Origin: Actinobacteria bacterium HGW-Actinobacteria-1
GTDB lineage: Bacteria; Actinomycetota; Coriobacteriia; Anaerosomatales; Anaerosomataceae
Direction: 5' to 3'
DNA length: 64,000 bases
NCBI GenBank assembly: GCA_002841355.1
Contig: PHFB01000008.1
Location: 1-64,000 of the forward strand
Below, piece by piece: positions 53,699-61,607 of this stretch (its first letter is position 1; every line of letters starts with the position of its first letter). The position numbers and the translations under genes were made by a program. A model generated the notes under the pieces. That model saw only the letters and a list, made by a program, of their open reading frames with translations, had not been told where the DNA came from and searched no databases.

Positions 53699-53802
53699 CA
53701 GCGAGACTCCTGTGTGAGGGTACACAGGATGCATCGGCGCCTCCGGGCGCACCTTGAGTGAACCGCGTCACCTTTTTGGCTATGAAGCGACGAACGGTCG
53801 TC

Positions 53803-55548
53803 CTACGACTTGACCATCCTCGGGTGGAATCGTCCGATAAGATAGGTGAGTACCGGGCCGAGCAGTGCCACGCCGGCGAGGGCCGTCATCTGGATGAGGT
53901 CGAGATCGTACTTGAAGCCCCAGCGAAGGTCGGGCAGACGCCACACGGTCTGGGCGCCCCACTGCCAGAGGAACCAGGCGACTTGCAGGCCGAGCAGCGC
54001 CTGGATGGCCAGCGCGGTCGCCGCACCGAGCGAAAGCCAGCCGGCGGTGAATCCGTCGCGCGTTCCCTTCGCCTCGGGGCGGAACAGCAGGTAGATGTCG
54101 CCGGCGACCAGGCAACCGATGAGTCCGGCGATGACCGCCTCGATCATCCGACCATTGAAGAACGCCTGGACATGTGACTCCTCATTGAACGCCGAGAGCG
54201 ACCACGCGAAGTGGTGTACGAGGAAGAAGAGCGCATTGTAGACAGCGAAGTACGTGGCCGAGCCTGCGAGTGCTGCAACCAACGCGCGCCACGAGGCGAC
54301 ACCGATGACCGCGAGGATCGCAAGCGCTGCGAGCGCGAGGCCGAGCGCCATCGGAAGCCGATCGGCGCGATCCGCCTTCAGGCGTGCGGCCTCCGCGTCG
54401 GCGGTCACCTTCGTCAAGTCCGCTGCCGAGGCAAGTGATGCGATGTCCTTGATCGCATCCTGGCCGTTCAATGTTCGCGCGTACGCCAGGTCGAAGCCGA
54501 TGGCGCGTACGAAGTCGGCGTCCTTCGAGCGGCCGTTCGTGTCGGCGAGGATGGCGTCGGACGCGAGCCCTGCCGCATACTGCGGCGCCTGCAGCCCGGC
54601 CAGCACTGCAATCGTCGGCGCCACATCCTGCAGCAGCACAGCCGAGGTCCCGCTCTTCACGCCGGGACCCGCGAACGTGGCCGAGGTGTGAATGACGGTG
54701 TCTTCCCAGCCGCCATGACCGCCGGTGGCGATGTGACCGTGATCGGGGAGCACGACGAACACGGTATCGCCGTCATCGAGTGCACCGATGAGGCGCGCCA
54801 GGTCTGCGTCGACTTTCGCTACCACGTCCGCGTACTCCGTCGACGCGGCGCCTGCGCTGTGACCGGCCTCGTCGACGTCGGGGAAGAGCGCGAACACGAA
54901 GTCCGCGGAGTTCTCGTCGGCAAGCCGGATGGCGTCGTCGACGATCGTGTTGGTGATGTAGCCGCCCTCGGGCCAGTCGGTCAGCGCCGTGGCGGTCGCG
55001 ACCGTGGACACGCCGAAGAGCGTGTCGAGGTCAGTGGGTCCGGCTACCACCAGCGAGCGTCCTGAGCCTGCCGCGACGTCGAAGAGCGACTCGACCGCGA
55101 CGCGCTTCTCGTACCAGTTGGTCGTCACGCCGCTGACGTTGGGCGGAGCACCGGTAAGGATCGTCGTCCACGTGGGATAGGAGAGGCTTGGCTGCGGCAC
55201 GGTGAGGGCGACATCGTTGCCGCGCTTGCGTAGCGCGTTGATGCTCGGCATGGTGCGCGATGCGGCGTCGGTGAGCCCGTCGATGAGCACGAGGACGACC
55301 CGTCGAGGTGTCGCATCCGGCACCGCTATCGACAGCGGGGGACGCTTACCGGTGAAGGTGTCGGTCGGCATCGACGTGAATGGACTCTTGTAGTCGACGA
55401 CCTGGCTCCACGAGTAGCCGGCCAGTGTGTATGCCGCGTAGGAGATGCCGAGTGAGACGAGTACCCCGAGCACGAGAAGCGCCCACGGCCTCACGTTTCG
55501 ACGCGGACGAGTCGTCTCGGGAACGGCTGCGTTTGCAGGGGAGTCCAT
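53803..55548 (-). CDS. Membrane phosphodiesterase/nucleotide pyrophosphatase-family protein
   Basis: This 581-residue protein has an N-terminal membrane helix (about 22-44), an extracytoplasmic alkaline-phosphatase-superfamily domain (about 75-345), then four or five C-terminal membrane helices (about 395-575). Catalytic and metal positions fit the type I phosphodiesterase family: LIDGLTD (about 90), nucleophilic Thr in SYPTWTTILTG (about 125), DVDEAGHS (about 230) and LPDHGHIATGGHG (about 270-282). A role on lipid head groups or phospho-polymers at the cell surface is likely; the substrate is unknown. ATG 55548 follows AAGGAGG. It is divergent from the DegV pair. Confidence 0.88.
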   Translation of the reverse strand: MDSPANAAVPETTRPRRNVRPWALLVLGVLVSLGISYAAYTLAGYSWSQVVDYKSPFTSMPTDTFTGKRPPLSIAVPDATPRRVVLVLIDGLTDAASRTMPSINALRKRGNDVALTVPQPSLSYPTWTTILTGAPPNVSGVTTNWYEKRVAVESLFDVAAGSGRSLVVAGPTDLDTLFGVSTVATATALTDWPEGGYITNTIVDDAIRLADENSADFVFALFPDVDEAGHSAGAASTEYADVVAKVDADLARLIGALDDGDTVFVVLPDHGHIATGGHGGWEDTVIHTSATFAGPGVKSGTSAVLLQDVAPTIAVLAGLQAPQYAAGLASDAILADTNGRSKDADFVRAIGFDLAYARTLNGQDAIKDIASLASAADLTKVTADAEAARLKADRADRLPMALGLALAALAILAVIGVASWRALVAALAGSATYFAVYNALFFLVHHFAWSLSAFNEESHVQAFFNGRMIEAVIAGLIGCLVAGDIYLLFRPEAKGTRDGFTAGWLSLGAATALAIQALLGLQVAWFLWQWGAQTVWRLPDLRWGFKYDLDLIQMTALAGVALLGPVLTYLIGRFHPRMVKS

Positions 55549-55694
55549 GGTGCCTCCTTGTATCGCTGTTGTTGCGAGTGTGACCATCCGGACCCCTCAA
55601 GGGCAAGTGCTGTCTTCGTGGACCGCTGCAGCCTGGACGTGTGGACCGGGAACCGCCACCATAGGAGGGTCGCTCGGACGCTAAAGGAGGAGCC

Positions 55695-56582
55695 ATGGCG
55701 GTCAGCATCGTCACCGACAGCACGTCGTATCTGCCGCTCGCGGAGCGTGCTCGCTACGGCATCGGCGTCGTGCCGCTTTCGGTTCATCTTGACGGCGTCG
55801 AGTACGTGGAAGACACGCCGATCGTAGGGAGCTTCTACGCGGCGCTTGCCGCCTCGAAGTCCTTCCCGACGTCGTCGCAGCCGTCGGTCAACGTGCTCGT
55901 CGAGGCGCTTGAAGCGCCAGTTGCCCGCGGCGACGATGTTGCCGCCGTCTTCCTGTCATCCGAGATGAGCGGCACGTATTCGACCGCACTGCTTGCTCGC
56001 GACATGGTGCTGGAGAAGCACCCAGAAGCGAATATCGAAGTGATCGACTCGCGGTCCAACTGCATGGAGCTCGGTTTCGCCGTGCTCTCGGCGGCCCGTG
56101 CCGCGGCAGATGGCGGCACGCTCGAGCAGGTGACCGAGGCGGCGCGCCGCACCATCGCGCGGACGCGATTCCTGTTCGTGCCGGACACGCTCGAGTATCT
56201 TCGGCGTGGCGGACGCATGGGTGGCGCCCAGGCACTGCTCGGCACCTTGCTACAGATTCGACCGATTCTCACCGTTTTTGACGGGCGGACCGAGGTGTTC
56301 GCCAAGGTGCGGACGAAGAGCAAAGCACTCGCTGAGATCGTCGCGGCGTTCAAGCGCGACATCGACGCGAAGGGGTTCTGCGATGCCATCGTGCATCACA
56401 TCGACGACGAGCCCGAAGGCGCTCAGCTCGCGAAGATGGTAGAGGCTGTGACCGGCGTCGCGCCACAGGTCATCGGTATCGGTCCCGCTATCGGAACGCA
56501 TGTGGGTCCGTCTACCGCAGGCCTCGTCTACAGCACCAACGAGGAAATGCACAAGTCCGTCTCCGGAAAGGAGCAGCCGTGA
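55695..56582 (+). CDS. DegV family fatty-acid-binding protein (copy 2)
   Basis: This 295-residue FakB-type lipid-binding protein has ITDSTSYLP (about residue 4), TSSQPSVNVL (about 58-67), LSSEMSGTYS (about 84) and LRRGGRMGGA (about 163). The ATG follows AAAGGAGG. Its TGA overlaps the start of a third DegV paralogue by four bases, so the two are made together and may have different acyl preferences. No FakA kinase gene is near. Confidence 0.92.
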   Translation: MAVSIVTDSTSYLPLAERARYGIGVVPLSVHLDGVEYVEDTPIVGSFYAALAASKSFPTSSQPSVNVLVEALEAPVARGDDVAAVFLSSEMSGTYSTALLARDMVLEKHPEANIEVIDSRSNCMELGFAVLSAARAAADGGTLEQVTEAARRTIARTRFLFVPDTLEYLRRGGRMGGAQALLGTLLQIRPILTVFDGRTEVFAKVRTKSKALAEIVAAFKRDIDAKGFCDAIVHHIDDEPEGAQLAKMVEAVTGVAPQVIGIGPAIGTHVGPSTAGLVYSTNEEMHKSVSGKEQP

Positions 56583-57448
56583 CAGGCCGCCCCATGCTCA
56601 TCGTCGACTCGTGCTCTGACCTGACGGCGGAGATTGTTGATTCGCTGGACATCCACGAGATCCACTTCCCGTTCACGATTGCCGGGGAGGACCGCGAAGA
56701 CGATTTCGGTCGCACATTCCCGCATGCCTCTTTCTACCAGGCCATGCGCGATGGGAGCGAGCCGACAACCGCGCAGATTCCCCGGACGACGTTCGCCGAG
56801 GCGTTCCGCCTCGCGGCAACCGAAGGCCGCACCGCGATCTATCTCGCCTTCTCATCGGGATTGTCCGGAACGTTCGACAGTGCGTTCCTTACGCGCCAGT
56901 CGGTGCTTGAGGAATTCCCTGGCGCCGACATTCGCATCCTTGACACGTTCTCGGCGTCGATCGCCGAAGGTCTCATCGTGTACGAAGCTGCGCGTATGCT
57001 CGCCGCAGGCGCGTCTGCCGATGAGCTTGTCGCGTGGGCCGAGGCGAATCGCATGCGGGTGAACGGTTTCTTCACGCTCGACAATCTTGAGTCGCTCAAG
57101 CGCGGCGGGCGCATCTCGGATGCGGCCGCGGCTGCCGGCGCGATGCTCGACATCAAGCCGATCCTGCTCCTCGATCGCGAGGGCAAGCTCACGCTCAGGC
57201 GCAGCGTCCGCGGTCGGAAGAAGTCGCTCTCGGCGCTCATCGACATCATGGCCGAGCGGGTGGAGCAGCCCGTCGGCACCATGATCGTCGGTCACGCCGA
57301 CGCGCCCGAGGATGCCGAGAAGGTGCGCGCGATGGTTGAGGAGCGATTCGCGCCTGCAGAGATCCTGATGCTCGAGATCGGCCCCGTCATCGGTGCGCAC
57401 GTCGGCCCCGGAATGGTCGCCGTGAGTTTCTGGGGCGCCGAGCGCTAG
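56579..57448 (+). CDS. DegV family fatty-acid-binding protein (copy 3)
   Basis: This 289-residue DegV/FakB-type protein has VDSCSDLTAE in place of the usual TDSTSDL (Cys8 for Thr), PTTAQIPRTTF (about 61) for the TSQPS pocket motif, FSSGLSGTFDS (about 91) and LKRGGRISDA (about 169). The altered pocket motif differs from the other two copies and suggests a different ligand. GTG 56579 overlaps the upstream paralogue by four bases. A strong hairpin follows the stop codon. Confidence 0.9.
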   Translation: MTGRPMLIVDSCSDLTAEIVDSLDIHEIHFPFTIAGEDREDDFGRTFPHASFYQAMRDGSEPTTAQIPRTTFAEAFRLAATEGRTAIYLAFSSGLSGTFDSAFLTRQSVLEEFPGADIRILDTFSASIAEGLIVYEAARMLAAGASADELVAWAEANRMRVNGFFTLDNLESLKRGGRISDAAAAAGAMLDIKPILLLDREGKLTLRRSVRGRKKSLSALIDIMAERVEQPVGTMIVGHADAPEDAEKVRAMVEERFAPAEILMLEIGPVIGAHVGPGMVAVSFWGAER

Positions 57449-57465
57449 CACCACCGGAGTGCAGC

Positions 57466-57509
57466 ACGGCCGCCACCCGGGAGGGGACTCCTCGCCGGAC
57501 GGCGGCCGT
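57466..57509. terminator. Probable bidirectional terminator between convergent genes
   Basis: ACGGCCGCC (57466-57474) and GGCGGCCGT (57501-57509) form a perfect 9-bp stem around a long GC-rich loop, between the third DegV gene and the convergent cDPG synthetase-like gene. T-runs are weak on both sides, as is common in high-GC bacteria. Confidence 0.65.
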
Positions 57510-57520
57510 TGGCGTTGCCG

Positions 57521-58852
57521 CTACTTCAGACCGTGCTTGTCGCAGAAGGCCGCAACGATATCGTCGATCGTCGGCTCCGATGCATCCGTGACAGCGTAGG
57601 TGGCGCGGACCGTCGGCTGCGGGATCGTGATCAGTCGCGACAGATCGATCGGCGTTGCTACGATCACCACGTCGCAGTCGGTCCCGGCTATCGTGAGCTC
57701 CAGGTCGCGCAGCTGTTCTGCCGAGTACCCCATCGCCGGCAGCACCTCGGTCAGATGCGGGTACGCCTGCAGCGTTCCGGCGATTGAACCGACCGCCGCT
57801 GGCCGCGGATCCACCAGCTCTGCGGCACCAGCGTCACGCGCTGCGATTGCGCCCGCGCCGTACGGCATGCCGCCGTGCGTGACGGTGGGACCATCCTCGA
57901 TCACGAGCACGCGCTTGCCACGCACGCTCTCCGGGTCGTTGAGGGTGATGGTGGATGCGGTCTCGATGAGTACCGCATCGTGATTGAGCGATGCCGACAC
58001 CGCGCGCAGTCCGGCGACAGCCGCGGGGTCGGCCGTGTTGACCTTGTTGATGACGAGGACATCCGCGCGAAGGAAGTTCGACTCGCCCGGATAGTAGAGG
58101 CGCTCGTGCCCGGGCCGGTGCGGATCGAGTGCCACGATCTCCAGATCCGACTTGTAGAAGGGTAGATCGTTGTTGCCGCCGTCCCAGATGATGACGTCAG
58201 CCTCTTTCTCGGCCTCGCGCAGGATCGCCTCGTAGTCGACACCGGCGTACACGACGATGCCTTCGATGACGAGGTGCTCGTACTCCTCGCGCTCCTCGAT
58301 CGTCACGCCGTAGTTGTCGAGGTCCTCGATGGTGGCGTAGCGCTCAACGCGCATCTTCAGCAGGTCGCGGTAGGGCATGGGATGTCGGATATCCACGGCA
58401 CGCAGCCCGCGCGCTTTGAGTGCCGAGACGACCCGCTTCGAGATACCGCTCTTGCCAACACCCGTGCGTACGGCGCACACGGAGATGATCGGCTTAGTCG
58501 ACGGAATCATCGTCGGATCCGCGCCGAGCAGCATGAAGTCCGCCCCATCGGCGATGACCTGCGATGCCTTGTGCATGAGGTCGACGTGCGCGATATCGCT
58601 GTACGCGAAGATGACGCGTTCCACGCCCTGCTCCTTGATGAGCGCCGAGAGCTCGCGCTCGTGGACGATCGGGATGCCGGCGGGGTAGAGCGGGCCGGCG
58701 AGTTCGGGCGGGAACGTCCGGCCTTCGATGCCCGGGATCTGCGTTGCCGTGAACGCTACGATCTCCGTCGTCTCGTCATCACGAAAGCGTACGAGGAAGT
58801 CGTGGAAGTCACGACCGGCGGCGCCCATGATGACCGTGCGTGTACGAGGCAT
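57521..58852 (-). CDS. Cyclic 2,3-diphosphoglycerate synthetase-like GTPase
   Basis: This 443-residue protein matches the family annotated as cyclic 2,3-diphosphoglycerate synthetase, first known from thermophilic methanogens, where the product is an osmolyte and thermoprotectant. The N-terminal MGAAGRDFHDF (about 9-19), the P-loop in VRTGVGKSGISKRV (about 129), the IWDGGNNDLPFY motif (about 217-228) and NKVNTAD (about 260) are present. In non-thermophiles the role is unclear, and it may be a GTP/ATP-dependent kinase-like enzyme. ATG at 58852 follows GAAGGAG. It is transcribed alone, toward the hairpin at 57466-57509. Confidence 0.87.
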   Translation of the reverse strand: MPRTRTVIMGAAGRDFHDFLVRFRDDETTEIVAFTATQIPGIEGRTFPPELAGPLYPAGIPIVHERELSALIKEQGVERVIFAYSDIAHVDLMHKASQVIADGADFMLLGADPTMIPSTKPIISVCAVRTGVGKSGISKRVVSALKARGLRAVDIRHPMPYRDLLKMRVERYATIEDLDNYGVTIEEREEYEHLVIEGIVVYAGVDYEAILREAEKEADVIIWDGGNNDLPFYKSDLEIVALDPHRPGHERLYYPGESNFLRADVLVINKVNTADPAAVAGLRAVSASLNHDAVLIETASTITLNDPESVRGKRVLVIEDGPTVTHGGMPYGAGAIAARDAGAAELVDPRPAAVGSIAGTLQAYPHLTEVLPAMGYSAEQLRDLELTIAGTDCDVVIVATPIDLSRLITIPQPTVRATYAVTDASEPTIDDIVAAFCDKHGLK

Positions 58853-58914
58853 GCGAACTCCTTCGTCGTCGGGTCACGTTACTGCTCCCGATTGGACGAT
58901 GCGCCCTGTTGTTT

Positions 58915-58974
58915 GCATACTTTCGCAGCACGAGCGCATACTCGCCCGCTCATTGAGTCACATTTAGAGCATAC
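58915..58974. repeat. Three direct GCATAC repeats, helically phased
   Basis: GCATAC occurs at 58915-58920, 58936-58941 and 58969-58974, with start-to-start distances of 21 and 33 bases (two and about three helical turns). It lies in the 223-bp gap between the cDPG synthetase-like gene (divergent) and the small membrane-protein gene, so it could be a regulator-binding array. Otherwise I see no gene in this gap. Confidence 0.45.
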
Positions 58975-59075
58975 CCCTACCACGCGGCCAGATGACAGAC
59001 GATGTTGGATTCGATGGTTTCGCCGCCGTGCCCGCTCTGTCAGGATGAGCAGGCACCCTCCGAAAGAAGGTTCAC

Positions 59076-59396
59076 GTGGACGTCGTTCTCGCAGTGCTCG
59101 GTTGCGTCGGTGGCTTCACCGTGGGGTGGCTCGGGGGGTTCCGCCTTGGCGCGCTCGTGAGCGACAAAGGTGCCTGGCTCTACTGGCTTCTCAATCTGCT
59201 CGCAGTCGTCCTCGGGGTTGCGGGCGACTTCCTCGGGTTCGTGCTCGGGCAGCCATGGCTTTGGATCGCCTCGATCTCGCTTCTGATCGCCACACTGACC
59301 GGGCTCAAGTACGGCCGAGGCAAGATTGCGGGGCGCGGTAGTCTGGACCGTCCCGAGCCCGAGGTGCGCGAGCTTCCGTCAGTCTGGGAGGACTAG
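59076..59396 (+). CDS. Small integral membrane protein, function unknown
   Basis: I do not recognise this 106-residue protein. It has three hydrophobic, Gly-rich segments (about 3-26, 32-58 and 62-76) and a short charged cytoplasmic tail ending in SVWED. Glycine spacing such as GCVGGFTVGWLGG suggests close helix packing. The GTG start at 59076 is preceded by AAGAAGG. Its stop overlaps that of the convergent methyltransferase gene within a shared CTAG. Confidence 0.7.
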   Translation: MDVVLAVLGCVGGFTVGWLGGFRLGALVSDKGAWLYWLLNLLAVVLGVAGDFLGFVLGQPWLWIASISLLIATLTGLKYGRGKIAGRGSLDRPEPEVRELPSVWED

Positions 59397-59971
59397 AGCG
59401 CTGCGACGCCAGTGACCACGCTATGGTATGCGAGCACGTCGTGTACCCTGACGCTCTCGAATCCGGCTGCGGACAACTGACGTGCGATCTCATCGGCGGC
59501 GACGCGGTGCTCGAGCGGAGGACCCTTCGGCGTTGCCTCACGCTTCCAGTCGACGATTGCGACCGTGCCCCCGCCGTGCAGTAGGCGCCTCGCCTCGGCG
59601 AGCATGCGTGCGGGGTCATCGAGCTCGTGATGAAGGTTCACGGTGTATACCAGGTCCGCGATGCCGTCCGGGAGCGGAATCGAGCCGGCGTCTGCATCGG
59701 TCACGACGATCTCGGCAGGGGAGTCGACGCTCGGGTGGTCGCGCATCCAGTCGAGCATCACGGGCTCAGAATCCACCGCATAGAGTGTGCCGGCGGTCAT
59801 CCTGAGCGCGAACTCGCGGGCGAACATGCCGGTGCCCGCTCCTATCTCGACCACAGACGTAGCACCGGGCGTGCCGAAGGCCTCCCACATCGCATCGGGA
59901 TTCAAGTCTACGAGGCGGCCGACGTCGTTGAGCCGGTCGAGTTTGGCAGGGTCGAAGCGATGTGCGACCAT
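59393..59971 (-). CDS. Class I SAM-dependent methyltransferase
   Basis: This 192-residue cytoplasmic enzyme has the class I methyltransferase motifs: motif I VVEIGAGTGMFARE (about 41-54), the acidic residue after strand 2 (YAVDSEP, about 65), VTDADAGSIPLPDG (about 89-102) and VYTVNLHHELDD (about 108-119). This layout is close to the UbiE/Methyltransf_11 family. The methylated substrate is unknown. ATG at 59971 follows GGAG. It converges with a small membrane-protein gene, sharing CTAG. Confidence 0.9.
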   Translation of the reverse strand: MVAHRFDPAKLDRLNDVGRLVDLNPDAMWEAFGTPGATSVVEIGAGTGMFAREFALRMTAGTLYAVDSEPVMLDWMRDHPSVDSPAEIVVTDADAGSIPLPDGIADLVYTVNLHHELDDPARMLAEARRLLHGGGTVAIVDWKREATPKGPPLEHRVAADEIARQLSAAGFESVRVHDVLAYHSVVTGVAAL

Positions 59972-60099
59972 GAGGACTCCAGTTCGTTAGTAGATTCACG
60001 AGACGCCAACCCTCGGTTCACACGACGTACATACCCGGGGGACACACTCAGTAGCGTACTAAGAACTCACTATCCGTACCATTGCAGGAGGTGCACGAC

Positions 60100-60633
60100 A
60101 TGAAACGAAGCAAGTCCATTGCGCTCGTGGCAGTCGGTCTGATGGCCGGCCTGATTCTGGGCAGTGTAGGGTTTGCGTACGCGGCTCCGGCCGACACGCA
60201 GCCGACGAATCCGGTTCTCGCAAGCGGGCTGCACCTGGGCCAGAGCATCCGTGACGCGGGCGGCCGACTGGTAGATATCCTCGCCTCGATGACCGGGCTC
60301 ACCACCGATGAGATCCAGGCCGAGCGTGCGGACGGCAAGTCGATCGTAGACATCGCCGAGGAGAATGGCGTGAGCGGCGACGCGGTCGTTGGCTCAGCAC
60401 TCGACGCGCGTAGCGAGGCACTTGACGCCGCTGTGAAGGCGGGCACCATCACGCAGGAGCAGGCGGACGCATGTGAAGCCCAGATGACGGATCGCGTGAC
60501 CGAGCGTGCGACGACCGACGAAGTCGGACCTCCGAGCTGGGCCGGTGGCGGTCGCGGTGCTGGCGGCGGCGGACGCGGTGCCGGCATGGGCGGCGCGTGT
60601 GACGGCAGCTGTGCGGCGGTCGCGGTTCAGTAG
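60100..60633 (+). CDS. Secreted small helical protein with Gly/Arg-rich tail
   Basis: This 177-residue protein has a signal peptide (cleavage near AYA-AP, about residue 27), a helical region (about 45-140) made of short LysM/DUF2680-like helix pairs (LTTDEIQAERADGKSIVDIA; AGTITQEQADACEAQM), and a Gly-Arg tail (about 148-165) followed by CDGSCAAVAVQ. I do not recognise a function. Two cysteine positions at the end could form a disulfide or bind metal. ATG 60100 has CAGGAGG at seven bases. A strong terminator follows, so it is probably transcribed alone. Confidence 0.78.
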   Translation: MKRSKSIALVAVGLMAGLILGSVGFAYAAPADTQPTNPVLASGLHLGQSIRDAGGRLVDILASMTGLTTDEIQAERADGKSIVDIAEENGVSGDAVVGSALDARSEALDAAVKAGTITQEQADACEAQMTDRVTERATTDEVGPPSWAGGGRGAGGGGRGAGMGGACDGSCAAVAVQ

Positions 60634-60657
60634 CGCCGACGCTGATTGGACGGATAC

Positions 60658-60692
60658 AAGGAGCGGCCGCGTTACGGGCCGCTCCTTTCCTT
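60658..60692 (+). terminator. Intrinsic terminator after the secreted-protein gene
   Basis: AAGGAGCGGCC (60658-60668) and GGCCGCTCCTT (60677-60687) form a perfect 11-bp stem with an 8-nt loop, followed by TCCTT. Confidence 0.85.
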
Positions 60693-60740
60693 GTGCAATC
60701 GCGCTCCCGAACGGGTCGCTCCGTTGGGAGCACTATGGGG

Positions 60741-60746
60741 TACGAT
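60741..60746 (+). promoter_or_regulatory. Candidate -10 box (TACGAT) of the NYN-domain operon
   Basis: GGGGTACGAT lies 45 bases before the ATG at 60792 and just after the preceding terminator. Confidence 0.45.
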
Positions 60747-60791
60747 GATTGCGGGGCACGCATACTGCCGCCCCGCACACCGGGAGGAATC

Positions 60792-61607
60792 ATGGCAGAA
60801 GAAGCACATTCCCTTGCCGTGCTCATCGACTTCGAGAATCTCGTGCTCGGCTACGAGCGTTCGGGGACACCGACGACCTCTGGCGGCCGCGGGAGGCGCT
60901 TGCCGAAGCCAACAGGAGACGCTGGCTTCGAGGTGCGACTCGTTATCGAACGGCTCGTGGAGAAGGGCAAGGTCATCGTCAAGCGGGCGTACGCCGACTG
61001 GGGACGCTTCTCAAAGTATCGGGAGATCATGCACGACCTCGGCATTCAGATGATGGAGATCCCCGAGCGAGGCATGACCGGCAAGAACTACGCCGATATC
61101 CAGCTTGCGGTCGACGCGCTCGATTTGTGCTATGCGAAAGAACACATCGACACGTTCGTCGTCGTTTCGGGCGACTCGGACTTCACGCCTTTGGTGGCCA
61201 AGCTCAAGGAGAACGGCAAGTCTGTCATTGGCGTGGGGATGAAGGACTCGACGAGCGACCTTCTGGCGGCGAACTGCGACGAGTTCATCTACTACGAGGA
61301 CATCGTGAAGGGTCCGGTCGCGGCTCCGAGCGTCACCGCGACGACGATCCCTAAGGCGAAGCGTCCCGCGATCTCGCTGCTCACCGAGTCCATCCAGGCC
61401 CTGCAACGCGAGAACAAGGACGTCATGTACTCGTCCATGGTGAAAGACACCATGAAGCGCAAGCAGCCGCAGTTCTCGGAAGCGTCGTACGGCTACCGGT
61501 CCTTCTCGGACTTGCTGCAGGACGCCGAGAAGTTGGGTCTGATCACGCTTCGCACCGATACCAGGTCCGGCACGTGGGTGGTCGTGGGGTTCACGGAGAA
61601 GCAATGA
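60792..61607 (+). CDS. NYN-domain (PIN-like) nuclease family protein with OST-HTH domain
   Basis: This 271-residue cytoplasmic protein has an N-terminal NYN domain (about 6-165) with the acidic residues expected of PIN-like RNases: Asp13 in VLIDFENL, Asp in YADIQLAVDALDL (about 97-109) and the VSGDSDFTPLV motif (about 122-132). A C-terminal OST-HTH/LOTUS-like domain (about 195-268) has SYGYRSFSDLLQDAEKLGLI. Such proteins process or bind RNA; targets are unknown. The ATG is set by GGGAGGAATC. Its stop overlaps the next ATG by four bases. Confidence 0.88.
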   Translation: MAEEAHSLAVLIDFENLVLGYERSGTPTTSGGRGRRLPKPTGDAGFEVRLVIERLVEKGKVIVKRAYADWGRFSKYREIMHDLGIQMMEIPERGMTGKNYADIQLAVDALDLCYAKEHIDTFVVVSGDSDFTPLVAKLKENGKSVIGVGMKDSTSDLLAANCDEFIYYEDIVKGPVAAPSVTATTIPKAKRPAISLLTESIQALQRENKDVMYSSMVKDTMKRKQPQFSEASYGYRSFSDLLQDAEKLGLITLRTDTRSGTWVVVGFTEKQ

